Positions 7,914 to 16,973 of a DNA stretch of 64,000 bases are shown piece after piece; position 1 is the first letter of the stretch, and each line of letters opens with the position of its first letter. Source of the stretch: Desulfovibrio psychrotolerans (GTDB lineage: Bacteria; Desulfobacterota; Desulfovibrionia; Desulfovibrionales; Desulfovibrionaceae); assembly GCF_013340305.1 (NCBI RefSeq), contig NZ_BLVP01000007.1:248001-312000 (forward strand), in the 5' to 3' direction. The position numbers were made by a program, and so were the translations under genes. Below the pieces are notes generated by a model that searched no databases, was not told where the DNA came from, and saw only the letters and a list, made by a program, of their open reading frames with translations.

Positions 7914-8819
7914 ATGCGTTGTTCCATTGCCACGCGCCGTTTTGCCGCGCTTGCCACTGCCCTGCTTCTCGCCGTTCTGCTCACGCTGCCCGCCGCTGCC
8001 GGACACGGCAACGCCCCGCAAACGCGCAAGGGCATTCTGCTGGTAGCCTTTGGCACCACCGTGCCCGAGGCGCGCGTTGCGCTTGATAACATTGAAGAAG
8101 AAACCCGCAAGGCGTTTCCCGATACAGAAATCCGCTGGGCCTACTCCGCCAAGCAGGTGCGCCGCACCGTGCAGGAGGAAGAAGGCAAGGAAAAGCTCTC
8201 TCCCGCCTCCGCCCTTGCCCGCATGGGGGACGAAGGCTTCACCCACGTGGCAGTTCAGTCGCTGCACACCATTCCCGGTGAAGAGTTCCACGCCCTGCAA
8301 AAGACCGTTGCCGCTTTCCGCAACATGCCCAAGGGCACCCGCAAGGTCGTGCTCGGCATGCCGCTGCTCTGCACCCATGAGGATATGGAACGCGCAGCAG
8401 CCGCACTGGTTTCCACCTTCCCGGAACAGCGCAAACCCGGCGAAGCCATTGTGCTCATGGGGCACGGCACCCACCACCCGGCAAACATCTACTACCCCGG
8501 CATGCAGCACTACCTTTCCAAGGTGGACCTCAACACGTTTGTGGGCACCGTGGAGGGCGCGCCGGAACTGGATGACGTGATTGCCACGCTTAAGGCACGC
8601 AAGCTCAAGACCGTGTGGCTCATGCCGCTCATGGCGGTGGCGGGCGACCATGCCCGCAACGATATGGCAGGACCGGAAGAAGATAGCTGGAAGAGCGTGC
8701 TGGAAAAGCAGGGCTTCACCGTTCATACCGTCCTGCGTGGCACCGGGGAGTATGACGCCGTTGCCGCCCTGTGGGTGGACCACCTGAAGGACGCCTTCGG
8801 CGCGCTGGACGAAGAGTAA
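7914..8819 (+). CDS. cbiK: Periplasmic-type cobaltochelatase CbiK
   Basis: 301 aa from the ATG at 7914, with GGAGG 8 nt upstream. Residues 1-28 are a signal peptide ending in LPAAAG, as in the exported CbiK of Desulfovibrio. The mature part is a class II chelatase: LLVAFGTT at the start, catalytic His in MGHGTHHPAN (residue 184), Glu in VEGAPELDD and His in GDHARNDMAG. It would insert cobalt (or iron) into sirohydrochlorin. It is the first gene behind the riboswitch and heads an operon with a BtuCDF-like importer and a precorrin methyltransferase. An export signal on a biosynthetic chelatase points to a second role in metal or tetrapyrrole handling. Confidence 0.95.
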   Translation: MRCSIATRRFAALATALLLAVLLTLPAAAGHGNAPQTRKGILLVAFGTTVPEARVALDNIEEETRKAFPDTEIRWAYSAKQVRRTVQEEEGKEKLSPASALARMGDEGFTHVAVQSLHTIPGEEFHALQKTVAAFRNMPKGTRKVVLGMPLLCTHEDMERAAAALVSTFPEQRKPGEAIVLMGHGTHHPANIYYPGMQHYLSKVDLNTFVGTVEGAPELDDVIATLKARKLKTVWLMPLMAVAGDHARNDMAGPEEDSWKSVLEKQGFTVHTVLRGTGEYDAVAALWVDHLKDAFGALDEE

Positions 8820-8858
8820 GAATAAGCCCGTCCCGTCCACGGACAAGGAACTTGCAAT

Positions 8859-9956
8859 ATGGCCGACACCACGGAACACACATCCGCACGACATACGGAG
8901 CGTGCCCGCCGCTTCCGGCGCACAGCCCTGTGCGCACTGGCGGCGTGCCTTGTCTCCGTGGTGTCGGCCTGTCTTTTCGGGCCCATGGACATTGCCGTGC
9001 GCGATGTGCTGACGGTGCTGGTCGTACGGCTTGCCGACCTTTTTTCCCTGAGTGCGGCAGCAGAGCCCGCCTCCCCCACCGTGAGCCTTGTGGTGTGGGA
9101 TATACGGCTCGGGCGCATTGTGCTTTCCCTGTTGGTGGGCGCCTCGCTCGCCGTGACGGGCACCGTGTTTCAGGGTATTCTGCGCAACCCGCTGGCAGAC
9201 CCCTTCACCCTTGGCGTATCCAGCGGCGCTGCCTTCGGAGCCTCGCTTGCCATTCTGCTGGGCTTTACGGGCGCGCTGCCGCTGCTTCCCGCCGTGGGTT
9301 TTCTGCCTGCCGCCGCCCTTGGCGGCGCGTTGCTGGCCCTGTTCGCGGTCATTATTCTGGGCCGTTCCGGGGGCAGGCTGCGGCGGGAAACGCTGGTACT
9401 GGCGGGCGTGGTGGTGGCCACCTTTCTTGCAGCCCTCATCTCGCTGGTCAAGTCGCTGGATGAAGACTCCGTGGCCTCCATCGTCTTCTGGATAATGGGC
9501 AGCATGCAAGGGCGTGGCTGGAACGAATGCGGCCTCATGCTGCCGTGGCTGGTCCCCGGCCTGCTGCTCATCTGGCGTTACTCACGCGAACTGGATATTC
9601 TGGCCCTGGGCGACACGCAGGCGCGTCAGCTGGGCATGAACGCCGATACGGTGCGCCTGCGCCTGCTCATCGGCGCGAGCATGCTCACAGCCGCAGCCGT
9701 TGCTGTTTCCGGTGTCATAGGCTTTGTGGGGCTGGTAGTGCCCCACCTTATGCGCATGCTGCAAGGAGGAGAGCACCGCCCCCTGCTGGTCAGCAGCGGG
9801 CTTTCCGGCGGGCTGCTGCTCCTGTGGTCCGATGTGGCTGCCCGCACCATCCTGCCGCAGGGCGCAGAACTGCCCGTGGGCGTGGTCACCGCGCTTCTTG
9901 GCGGCCCCTTCTTCTGCCTGCTGCTGAGGCGGCGCGCTGCGGGGGATGCCGTATGA
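8859..9956 (+). CDS. FecCD/BtuC-type ABC transporter permease
   Basis: 365 aa with about nine or ten hydrophobic helices. Family hallmarks are RLGRIVLSLLVGASLAVTG, QGILRNPLADPFTLGVSSGA and GFVGLVVPHLMRM, as in permeases for vitamin B12, haem or ferric siderophores. RBS AAGGAA precedes the ATG. It overlaps the downstream ATPase start by 4 nt (ATGA), showing translational coupling. Placement behind a cobalamin riboswitch with CbiK makes a corrinoid, cobalt-chelate or related tetrapyrrole the likely cargo. Confidence 0.92.
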   Translation: MADTTEHTSARHTERARRFRRTALCALAACLVSVVSACLFGPMDIAVRDVLTVLVVRLADLFSLSAAAEPASPTVSLVVWDIRLGRIVLSLLVGASLAVTGTVFQGILRNPLADPFTLGVSSGAAFGASLAILLGFTGALPLLPAVGFLPAAALGGALLALFAVIILGRSGGRLRRETLVLAGVVVATFLAALISLVKSLDEDSVASIVFWIMGSMQGRGWNECGLMLPWLVPGLLLIWRYSRELDILALGDTQARQLGMNADTVRLRLLIGASMLTAAAVAVSGVIGFVGLVVPHLMRMLQGGEHRPLLVSSGLSGGLLLLWSDVAARTILPQGAELPVGVVTALLGGPFFCLLLRRRAAGDAV

Positions 9957-10933
9957 TCACCCTGCACAACGCAGTCTGCGGCTACGCCGGCATTCCCGTT
10001 CTTTCCGGGGTGAGCCTTTCCGTTCAACCCGGCGAAATGGTGGGGCTGCTCGGCCCTAACGGGAGCGGAAAAACCACCCTGCTGCTCACCTTATCCGGGG
10101 TACTGCCGCCTCTTGCGGGCGAAATGCGCATCCACGGCAACGACTGCGCCGCCATGCCGCCTGCCGTGCGCGCCCGGCATCTGGCCTCTGTGCCGCAACG
10201 CATGGGCGAGCCGCCGGACATGGAAGCCTTCTCGCTGGTACTCATGGGCCGTTACCCCCACATTTCCTTCCTTGGCGGCTACACAGAACAGGACCGGCGC
10301 ATCGCCCTTGCCGCCATGGAAGAAACAGGCACCGCGCACCTGGCGCACCGTTCCGCCTGCACCCTTTCCGGCGGTGAATTCCAGCGGGTGCTCATTGCCC
10401 GCGCTCTGGCCCAGCAGACAGAATGCCTGCTGCTGGATGAGGCGACATCCGGCCTCGACATAGCCCGCAAGGTGGAAATCTTTGACCTGCTGCGTCAGCG
10501 TACCGGCCATGACATGCATAACAATGGTAATGGCCAAACCTTGCATGACCGCCAGAACGGGCATGCTGACCGCGACGGGCAGACCAAGCAACGGGTGGCC
10601 GTTATCGCCGCCATCCACGACCTGAACCTCGCCGCACTTTACTGCCACAGGCTCGTGCTGCTCAAAAACGGGCGCGTGGTCCGCGACGGCGGCGTGAACG
10701 AGGTATTCACGCAGGCCATTCTTTCCGAGGTGTATGAAACCCGCATTCATATTGTGCCGCACCCTGTCACCGGTGCGCCGCAGGCGTGCCTTGTCCCCGG
10801 ACGGACCGGAAAGGCGGGCCTGCCCGTTGCTGCCGATATGGCCGACGCAACCGACACGCAGAATGCCGCCCGCAGCCTTGACCCCGCCCCCGTGCCAATG
10901 GCGGCAGGCACAGGAGGCAAGACGCATGCCTAG
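9953..10933 (+). CDS. ABC transporter ATPase, BtuD/FecE type
   Basis: 326 aa starting at the ATG that overlaps the permease stop. Walker A is GPNGSGKTT, signature LSGGEFQRV, Walker B CLLLDEATSGLD and switch His in AAIHDLNLAA. Between Walker B and the switch His, a ~30-residue Asn/Gly/His/Asp-rich insert starting HDMHNNGNGQ lengthens a normally tight loop, and the C-terminus has a ~50-residue Ala-rich tail. Neither touches a catalytic motif. It energises the adjacent permease. Confidence 0.92.
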   Translation: MITLHNAVCGYAGIPVLSGVSLSVQPGEMVGLLGPNGSGKTTLLLTLSGVLPPLAGEMRIHGNDCAAMPPAVRARHLASVPQRMGEPPDMEAFSLVLMGRYPHISFLGGYTEQDRRIALAAMEETGTAHLAHRSACTLSGGEFQRVLIARALAQQTECLLLDEATSGLDIARKVEIFDLLRQRTGHDMHNNGNGQTLHDRQNGHADRDGQTKQRVAVIAAIHDLNLAALYCHRLVLLKNGRVVRDGGVNEVFTQAILSEVYETRIHIVPHPVTGAPQACLVPGRTGKAGLPVAADMADATDTQNAARSLDPAPVPMAAGTGGKTHA

Positions 10934-12233
10934 CCGCGCAGACCGTGTTCCGTGCCAACGTCTGTCTGCCGCGGAGTGTTTCCGGTGGCGTTTCCCGTGG
11001 CTTTTTCGGGTGGGCATCCCGCTGCCAGCCGTATTGTCAGGCCTGCTGTCCGTGCGGATTTCCGTGCGGATTTCCGTGCGGATTTCCGTGCTGCTGCCTG
11101 TTCTGCTGCCTGTGCTGCTGTCCGTGGTATTGTCCGGCCTGCTGAACGGCCTGTCGGTGTTGCCCGCCGGAGCGGAGACAACCGCCCCGGTTGCCGGACA
11201 TAGCCCGCTTGACAGTACCTCCGGCAACCCCAGCAACCCCAACAACGCCAGCAATGAAGGTCGCGACAATATCGGTGAAACACCCCGCACAGCCCCTGAC
11301 CGCAGCCCTGACCAGCATGCTGCTCCCCATGCGCCGGATTCGGCTGCTCCTGCACAAGGGGCAAGTCCGGTCTCCATTATCGATGACACGGGGCGCACCA
11401 TCACCCTGCCCGCTCCTGCGCGACGCATCATCGCCCTGTACGGCGGCTTTAACGAAATTCTCATCCACATGGGACTGCACGACCGCATCATTGCCCGCAC
11501 CAAGGCGGACACCCATCCGCCCTTTCTTGCGGCACTGCCTTCCATAGGTACCCACATGCGCCCCAACGCGGAACTGGTGGCGGGTCTTGCGCCGGACTGC
11601 ATCCTGCAACTGGGGGGGCGCAGACAGGCCACGGAAATGCAGCAGATTCTGGAACGGCTGGGTTTTCCCGTGGCCTTTTTCCAGCCAGCCACCTTTGGGG
11701 AACTGTTCCATGTGATTGAACGTCTGGGCGTACTGACCGGCTCGCCTGACCGCGCAGACGCGCTGGTGAGCCACATGCAGGGCAGGCTGGACGCGGTGAC
11801 GCAGGCCCTTGCGCATGTTCCGGCAACGGCTCCTACGGTCTTTTTCGAGGTCCGCTACCCCAATCTGCTGGGGGCGGGAGCGGAATCCATTGTTAACGAT
11901 ATCATCCTGCACGCGGGCGGCACAAACGTGCTGACCATGGGCCCCAAGCTTATCCGGCTGAACGAGGAAGAACTTGTGCGCCTTAACCCGGAAGCCTACC
12001 TTGTGCAGGTTGGCCCCATGAACCCCTCGCCTGTGCCTCCGGCGCAACGCGATCACTTTCGGACACTGCGTGCCGTAACGGCAGGCCGGGTTCTTACCGT
12101 TGATGAGCAGGTCTATTCGCGCCCCGGGCCCAGAACCGTGCTCGCCGTGGAAGAACTCGCGCGATTCCTGCACCCGCACGCCTTTGACAACACAACCGCT
12201 TCCGCCCGCATAGCCGGGCAGGAAGGAGAATGA
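10926..12233 (+). CDS. Periplasmic substrate-binding protein of the B12/siderophore ABC importer
   Basis: 435 aa from the ATG at 10926, overlapping the ATPase gene by 8 nt. The N-terminal hydrophobic segment (about residues 30-75) is built from near-identical repeats (VRIS three times, then LLPVLLPVLLSVVL) and probably serves as the export signal or anchor. A ~65-residue Asn/Pro/Asp-rich spacer follows. The binding domain begins near residue 145 with DDTGRTITLPAPARRIIAL, typical of BtuF/FhuD-like proteins. It should deliver substrate to the permease encoded upstream. The start is supported by coupling rather than by a strong RBS. Confidence 0.87.
   Translation: MPSRADRVPCQRLSAAECFRWRFPWLFRVGIPLPAVLSGLLSVRISVRISVRISVLLPVLLPVLLSVVLSGLLNGLSVLPAGAETTAPVAGHSPLDSTSGNPSNPNNASNEGRDNIGETPRTAPDRSPDQHAAPHAPDSAAPAQGASPVSIIDDTGRTITLPAPARRIIALYGGFNEILIHMGLHDRIIARTKADTHPPFLAALPSIGTHMRPNAELVAGLAPDCILQLGGRRQATEMQQILERLGFPVAFFQPATFGELFHVIERLGVLTGSPDRADALVSHMQGRLDAVTQALAHVPATAPTVFFEVRYPNLLGAGAESIVNDIILHAGGTNVLTMGPKLIRLNEEELVRLNPEAYLVQVGPMNPSPVPPAQRDHFRTLRAVTAGRVLTVDEQVYSRPGPRTVLAVEELARFLHPHAFDNTTASARIAGQEGE
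11051..11086 (+). repeat. Three perfect tandem 12-bp units in a signal-sequence region
   Basis: CGTGCGGATTTC occurs three times in a row inside the binding-protein gene and encodes the repeated V-R-I-S part of its hydrophobic N-terminus. Confidence 0.95.
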
Positions 12234-12234
12234 T

Positions 12235-12984
12235 ATGTGCAGCCATGAACCAACACCCCCGCCTGCGGGGCACACTCCCGGAACCCTTTACGGCATAGGC
12301 GTGGGACCGGGCGACCCGGACCTCATCACCCTTAAGGCCACACGCATACTCGGTACGGTGGATGTGGTCTTTGCCGCCGCCTCCACCAAGAACGACTATT
12401 CCACGGCCCACGGCATTGCCGCACCGCACATGCGTCCCGGAGCCCGCACCGTCACGCTGGGCTTTCCCATGACGCGCGACAGGGCAGCCCTTACCGCCGC
12501 ATGGCAGGCCAACGCCCAAACCGTGGCCGATGAACTGGATGGCGGCCGCAGCGGTGCCTTTCTCACCTTGGGCGACCCGCTCATCTATTCCACCTTCGGC
12601 TACCTTATGCGCACCCTTGCGGCCATGCGGCCCGATATTCCCGTAGAGGTGGTGCCGGGCATAACATCCTATCAGGCTTCTGCCGCGCGCACCCGTACAG
12701 TGCTGTGCGAATCGGAAGAAAACCTGCTGCTGCTTTCGGGTGTGGGCAGTGCGGAATCGCTGCGCGACATGCTGCGGCAGGCAGACAACAGTGTCATTCT
12801 TAAGGCCTACAAAAACTTTCCGGAAATCCGCCGCGTACTGGGCGAGGCAGGCAAGAACGGTGAGACGGTCTTTGTCTCGCGGCTGGGCATGGAAGGCGAA
12901 CACATTGTGCGCAATATTGCCGAGGCACCGGAAAAGCCGCACTACTTTACGCACCTGCTTATTCCCAAGGAACCGCGCGACTGA
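12235..12984 (+). CDS. cbiL: Precorrin-2 / cobalt-factor II C20-methyltransferase
   Basis: 249 aa. The SAM-dependent corrin methyltransferase fold is shown by LYGIGVGPGDPDLITLKA at the start, GDPLIYSTFGY in the middle and EVVPGITSYQASAA after it; the pair GDPLIYST and VPGITSYQA marks the C20 enzyme (CobI/CbiL). It adds the C20 methyl group early in the corrin ring pathway. With CbiK inserting cobalt early, the anaerobic route is expected. It starts 1 nt after the binding-protein stop and is the last gene of the riboswitch operon. Confidence 0.93.
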   Translation: MCSHEPTPPPAGHTPGTLYGIGVGPGDPDLITLKATRILGTVDVVFAAASTKNDYSTAHGIAAPHMRPGARTVTLGFPMTRDRAALTAAWQANAQTVADELDGGRSGAFLTLGDPLIYSTFGYLMRTLAAMRPDIPVEVVPGITSYQASAARTRTVLCESEENLLLLSGVGSAESLRDMLRQADNSVILKAYKNFPEIRRVLGEAGKNGETVFVSRLGMEGEHIVRNIAEAPEKPHYFTHLLIPKEPRD

Positions 12985-13021
12985 CCGAGATTTCGCATCC
13001 GGAAACACCGCCGGACGAATT

Positions 13022-13092
13022 TGCACGGGTCTGAATCGGTCTGAACGGGCCTGAACAGGTCTGAACTGGTCTGGCGGGTCTGGCGGGTCTGC
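13022..13092 (+). repeat. Degenerate 10-11 bp tandem repeats
   Basis: Units of the form GGTCTGAAC or GGTCTGGCG follow one another in the gap after cbiL. There is no coding role; they resemble repeats at 7505 and 25946. Confidence 0.7.
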
Positions 13093-13144
13093 ACGGCCTT
13101 GCATGCACCGTGCTGCGGAAAAATTCTTCACCGCCCGCAACAAA

Positions 13145-13183
13145 AACGCCGGAGCCTTCTCTTTCCGAGGAAGCTCCGGCGTT
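13145..13183. terminator. Bidirectional terminator between convergent genes
   Basis: An 11-bp stem AACGCCGGAGC / GCTCCGGCGTT (13145-13155 with 13173-13183). On the - strand it runs into five T residues, ending the small monooxygenase-like gene; it can also end the B12 operon. Confidence 0.8.
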
Positions 13184-13235
13184 GAAATAATCTTTCCGCG
13201 CCTGTTCCGGAAAATCCGGCGGCAGGGAACACCCG

Positions 13236-13571
13236 CTACGCCAGACTGCGTTCCCGCACCTTGTAATGCCGCACGGTCTCTTCCGGCACAATGCCGTACT
13301 TTTCATCCTCCGGGTACAGCTTGGCCACACCTATATCGTCTCCGGCAAAGACCGCCACAGCCTCCAGCGACTTCCAGTAGGTGATGAGCACAATTTCCAC
13401 CATGCCCTTTCTGCCTCCGGCGTCTTCGCTCCGGCAGTCCCTGTCCATTATCTGAAAACCCATGTATCCGCTGGATGCCTTTATCTCGCGCACCCCCGTC
13501 TGGTACAGATAGTCGAGAAACCCCTCACGGTTCTCCTCCGGACACAGACATCTCCATTCGCGTGCGTACAT
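13236..13571 (-). CDS. Small antibiotic-biosynthesis-monooxygenase-like (ABM fold) protein
   Basis: 111 aa from the ATG at 13571, with GAAGGG upstream. The pattern of a dimeric alpha/beta barrel is visible: an early strand, helix EENREGFLDYLYQTG, then VEIVLITYWKSLEAVAVFAG, which is typical of ABM-domain proteins in which a Trp/Tyr-Trp precedes the helix. Substrate unknown; relatives include quinol monooxygenases and haem-degrading enzymes. It is a single gene with its own terminator. Confidence 0.6.
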   Translation of the reverse strand: MYAREWRCLCPEENREGFLDYLYQTGVREIKASSGYMGFQIMDRDCRSEDAGGRKGMVEIVLITYWKSLEAVAVFAGDDIGVAKLYPEDEKYGIVPEETVRHYKVRERSLA

Positions 13572-13789
13572 TGCTATCCCTTCATCTCCGCCACGGCTGG
13601 CGGATAGTGCTTTGCGCCGTAAGACTCCCGGCTCTCCGGCCGGTCTCCGCCAGCATTCCTCCCGGACACATCCGGCGCGGCGGCGCCCACTGCCCGCACC
13701 GTGCACCCCGTTGGAAACACACAGGGCAGGCCCGCGTCAAGAGCGGCGATCCCATTTCGCTGAAAAAACACCCGTTCAGCGGGAAAAGC

Positions 13790-14692
13790 CTATGCCTTTT
13801 CCCTTCCCTTGCCCACCTTCACAAAGCCGCCGTGGCGAAACTCGTCAAAGGCCAGACGCAGTTCCTCGTCCGTATTCATGACAATGGGCCCCCGCCATGC
13901 CACAGGCTCGTTGAGGGGCGCGCCGGAAACCAGCAGAAACCGCAAAGCCTCATTTTCCGCACGCAGGGAAACGGCATCTCCATCGTCAAAAAGCACAAGG
14001 GTTTTGTCGGAGACGGCTGCGGCTTCCGGCCCGCCCTCTTCCGTTGCCACAACGCCGCTGCCGCCGATAACATAGACAAACACCGTATGCCCGCGCACGG
14101 TGGCATGTTCAAACGTCACCCCGGCGGGCACCTGCACGTCCAGATACTCCGGGCTTATGACCACATCCTGCACGGGACCGCGCACCTGCCCCACGCCGGG
14201 GCGTACATCCTGCACCGTTCCGGCAATAACCTTGACGCGCACCCCGTCCGTCAGATGAGCTTCGGGAATCTCCGCCGCCGTCACGCCACGGTATCGCGGG
14301 TCCATCATCTTCTGCGCCGCAGGCAGGTTTGCCCAGAGCTGAAAACCGTGCATGGCCCCCTTCGCATCGCCCTTGGGCATTTCCTGATGCACAATGCCGC
14401 TGCCCGCCGTCATCCACTGCACATCGCCGGAAGAGATGACGCCCGTGTTACCCAGACTGTCACCGTGTTCCACATCGCCGCGCAACACATAGGTAATGGT
14501 TTCTATGCCCCGGTGCGGATGCCACGGAAATCCGGCCACAAAATCTTCCGGCCTGTCGGAACGGAAGTCGTCCAGCAGCAGGAAGGGGTCAAACATGGGG
14601 GCCTCGTAATAGCCGAATATTCTGCGCAGACGCACGCCCGCCCCTTCGGTGACGGGCTCGCCCCGCAGTATCTCGCGGATGGGACGATACAT
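13790..14692 (-). CDS. Pirin family protein
   Basis: 300 aa from the ATG at 14692 (AGGAG 8 nt upstream). Two cupin domains are present. The N-terminal one carries the metal ligands: HPHRGIETITYVL and VQWMTAGSGIVHQEM. Pirins are iron-binding proteins, some with quercetinase activity, others regulatory. It lies 240 nt downstream of an ABC ATPase gene on the same strand; that gap shows no other gene. Confidence 0.92.
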   Translation of the reverse strand: MYRPIREILRGEPVTEGAGVRLRRIFGYYEAPMFDPFLLLDDFRSDRPEDFVAGFPWHPHRGIETITYVLRGDVEHGDSLGNTGVISSGDVQWMTAGSGIVHQEMPKGDAKGAMHGFQLWANLPAAQKMMDPRYRGVTAAEIPEAHLTDGVRVKVIAGTVQDVRPGVGQVRGPVQDVVISPEYLDVQVPAGVTFEHATVRGHTVFVYVIGGSGVVATEEGGPEAAAVSDKTLVLFDDGDAVSLRAENEALRFLLVSGAPLNEPVAWRGPIVMNTDEELRLAFDEFRHGGFVKVGKGREKA

Positions 14693-14934
14693 GAAAAACT
14701 CCTGTAAGATGAGTGGTGGCAGACGGCCCGCATACAGTCTGCAGACAGCCCGCAGACTTCCGGCAGGGCAGTATCCGCCTGTAATTTCCTCACGGCCAAA
14801 GGCAACATTTTCAACCTGAACCCGCTGCCGCACGTTATTCCTGCCAGCGTACACGCATCTGCCGCCGAATGACCAGCACGAAACCATTATTTTCCGGTTC
14901 GGCTCTTCATGGCTCTTTCCGCAGGTGACGGCAC

Positions 14935-15897
14935 TCACACGCCGCAGCAGAAACCGGAAGCAAGCCGCACATCCACCCGGTCGCCGGGGGTAATGCCGTT
15001 GTGCACGCCATATGCCGTGAGCACATGGCCGCGCACATCCAGCGTATAGCGTATGTAGTGCCCGCCAAAGGTTACCCCGCGCACAATGGCCGCCCCCTGC
15101 GGATTATGGACAAGGCACAGCGATTCCGGGCGCACGTACACCGCCTCCCCGTTCTGCGGTGCTTCCATGCCCAGCAGGGAACACAATTCGGCATCCAGCG
15201 TGTTCACGGGGCCCAGAAACCGCGCCGCTTCACGCGTGGCAGGGGCGTGGTACACCTCGCCCGGCGTGGCGTACTGCACCAGCCTGCCCTCCAGCATAAT
15301 GCCTATGCGGTCTGACATGGCAAAGGCTTCTTCAAGGTCGTGGGTCACGCTCACCGTGGTGACCCCAAAGGTTTTCTGCGTATGGCGGATGAATTCCGCC
15401 GTCTCCATCTTCAGGTTGCGGTCCAGATTGGCGAACGGTTCATCCAGCAGAAGGAGGGTGGGGTTCACCACCATGGCGCGGGCAATGGCCACCCGCTGCC
15501 GCTGCCCTGCGGAAAGCTGAACGGGATAGGCAGCCGCCTTGTCAGCAAGATGAAACATATCCAGCATGTCGCGCACGCGTTCATCCACCGCACGCCTGCC
15601 CATTCTGCGGGCACGCAGCGCAAAGGCCACGTTCTCGTACACGCTGAGGTTAGGAAACAGCAGATAATCCTGAAAGACCATGATCACGGGATGGCTCAGC
15701 GAAGGCTCCACCGCGTAGCGCACCGTGCCCGCGTCCGCCGTTTCCAGTCCGGCGAGGATGCGCAGCAGCGTGGTCTTGCCCACGCCGGAAGGACCCACCA
15801 GCGAAACAATCTCTCCGGATTCCACGGCAAAGGCGATATCGCGCAGCACGGTTCCGCCTTCATATTCCTTGCACAAACCCTCTACCGCAACAGCCAT
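14935..15897 (-). CDS. ABC transporter ATPase with C-terminal TOBE-like domain (PotA/FbpC type)
   Basis: 320 aa. Walker A GPSGVGKTT, Q-loop VFQDYLLFPNLSV, signature LSAGQRQRV (Ala in place of the usual Gly at position 3), Walker B LLLLDEPFANLD, switch His in VTHDLEEAF. Residues about 240-320 resemble a TOBE domain, including EAVYVRPESLCLV. Importers of this type move polyamines, iron, molybdate, sulfate or thiamine, but no permease or binding protein is adjacent. It overlaps the phosphotransferase-like gene by 16 nt, so the two are tightly coupled. Confidence 0.88.
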   Translation of the reverse strand: MAVAVEGLCKEYEGGTVLRDIAFAVESGEIVSLVGPSGVGKTTLLRILAGLETADAGTVRYAVEPSLSHPVIMVFQDYLLFPNLSVYENVAFALRARRMGRRAVDERVRDMLDMFHLADKAAAYPVQLSAGQRQRVAIARAMVVNPTLLLLDEPFANLDRNLKMETAEFIRHTQKTFGVTTVSVTHDLEEAFAMSDRIGIMLEGRLVQYATPGEVYHAPATREAARFLGPVNTLDAELCSLLGMEAPQNGEAVYVRPESLCLVHNPQGAAIVRGVTFGGHYIRYTLDVRGHVLTAYGVHNGITPGDRVDVRLASGFCCGV

Positions 15898-16973
15898 TCC
15901 ACACCGTCCAGATACCGTTCTATGGTTGCTAACGTGTGCGCATGGGTGAGCGCGCGCCCTGCCTGCCCGTTTTTTACGCTATGCCCGCTTTCTATGCTAT
16001 GCCCGCTTTGCTCTGGCCGCGTGTATTCATACCACGCCATATAGCACCACGAAAGCCCCCGCAGCAGAATGGTGCGCTCCAGCACCCGGGTCTGCGCATC
16101 CAGCATATCCCATGGCGGAACCGCAGCCCCTGCCGCGTACAGGGCATGGCAATACTCCCGCAGAAACCCGGCCCGCGCCTGCGCATCGAACACATAATCC
16201 GTTTTCCACAGCGTGGTGGTAGCTGCAAGAAAGTGCCCCAGATCCTGATGGCGGCATGAGAGCACGGCCTTTTCCCAATCAACCAGCGCGGCCCTTTGGT
16301 CACTTATCAGAAAGTTCCCGGAATTCACTTCCGTGTTCACAATACACAGCGGTTCTCCGGCGAAGAGGGGGCGTGTGTCCTCACCCATGCGCGCCACCTC
16401 ATCCCGGTAGCGCAAAAGCCGCGCCAGCACCTCTTTTCGCGGATGGTCGGAAAAACGGGCCAGCATGCCTTCACATTCACGCACAATGTCGCCCACGGGG
16501 TCTGCCTGCACCACCAATCCGCAGGGGGCTGCATGGTCGTGCAGCCCCGGAATCTTGTGCGTCTCTTCGCCACAGGGAACAGGCAGGCTGTGCACCGCCG
16601 CGAAAATGCGCGCCGCCCTGCCCGCATCACGCGTGTAGTCCAGCGGTGCGCCGGGTATGTACTCCATAAGCAGCACCCCGCCGGGCAGGGCTGGCTCCAC
16701 CGCCTGCGGGTGCGGGTCCACACCGTAGGGCAGCGGGGTTACACCGGAGGCACCCACAAGCTCCAGCACCCTGTGTTCGTAGGCTATCTGGCTTTCTCCC
16801 AGCCCGAGCTGGCTGCCGTGGTTAATGCGGAACACCCGCAGCCCCTGCCCGGTTTCCACCAGCCAGTTCTCATTGTACTCCCCCGCTGCCAGAAACGAAA
16901 CCCCGCCGGGAAAACGCATCCATCCCGCGTGCAGGCAGTAGTTGCGTATGGCTTCCTGCCGGGCTTCATCCAT
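15882..16973 (-). CDS. Aminoglycoside/choline-kinase-like phosphotransferase with altered catalytic motif
   Basis: 363 aa from the ATG at 16973 (GGAGG upstream). The APH-type kinase fold is shown by the N-lobe (LAAGEYNENWLVET, LRVFRINHGS) and C-lobe. The Brenner motif, normally H-x-D-xxxx-N, reads N-T-E-V-N-S-G-N: the His is Asn and the catalytic Asp is Glu. The metal-binding Asp that follows is present in LVDWEKAV. Near the C-terminus is a short repeat (SGHSIESGHSV). It may phosphorylate a small alcohol or amine, or be a degenerate kinase. Overlap with an ABC ATPase gene suggests one substrate shared by uptake and phosphorylation. Confidence 0.75.
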   Translation of the reverse strand: MDEARQEAIRNYCLHAGWMRFPGGVSFLAAGEYNENWLVETGQGLRVFRINHGSQLGLGESQIAYEHRVLELVGASGVTPLPYGVDPHPQAVEPALPGGVLLMEYIPGAPLDYTRDAGRAARIFAAVHSLPVPCGEETHKIPGLHDHAAPCGLVVQADPVGDIVRECEGMLARFSDHPRKEVLARLLRYRDEVARMGEDTRPLFAGEPLCIVNTEVNSGNFLISDQRAALVDWEKAVLSCRHQDLGHFLAATTTLWKTDYVFDAQARAGFLREYCHALYAAGAAVPPWDMLDAQTRVLERTILLRGLSWCYMAWYEYTRPEQSGHSIESGHSVKNGQAGRALTHAHTLATIERYLDGVEWLLR

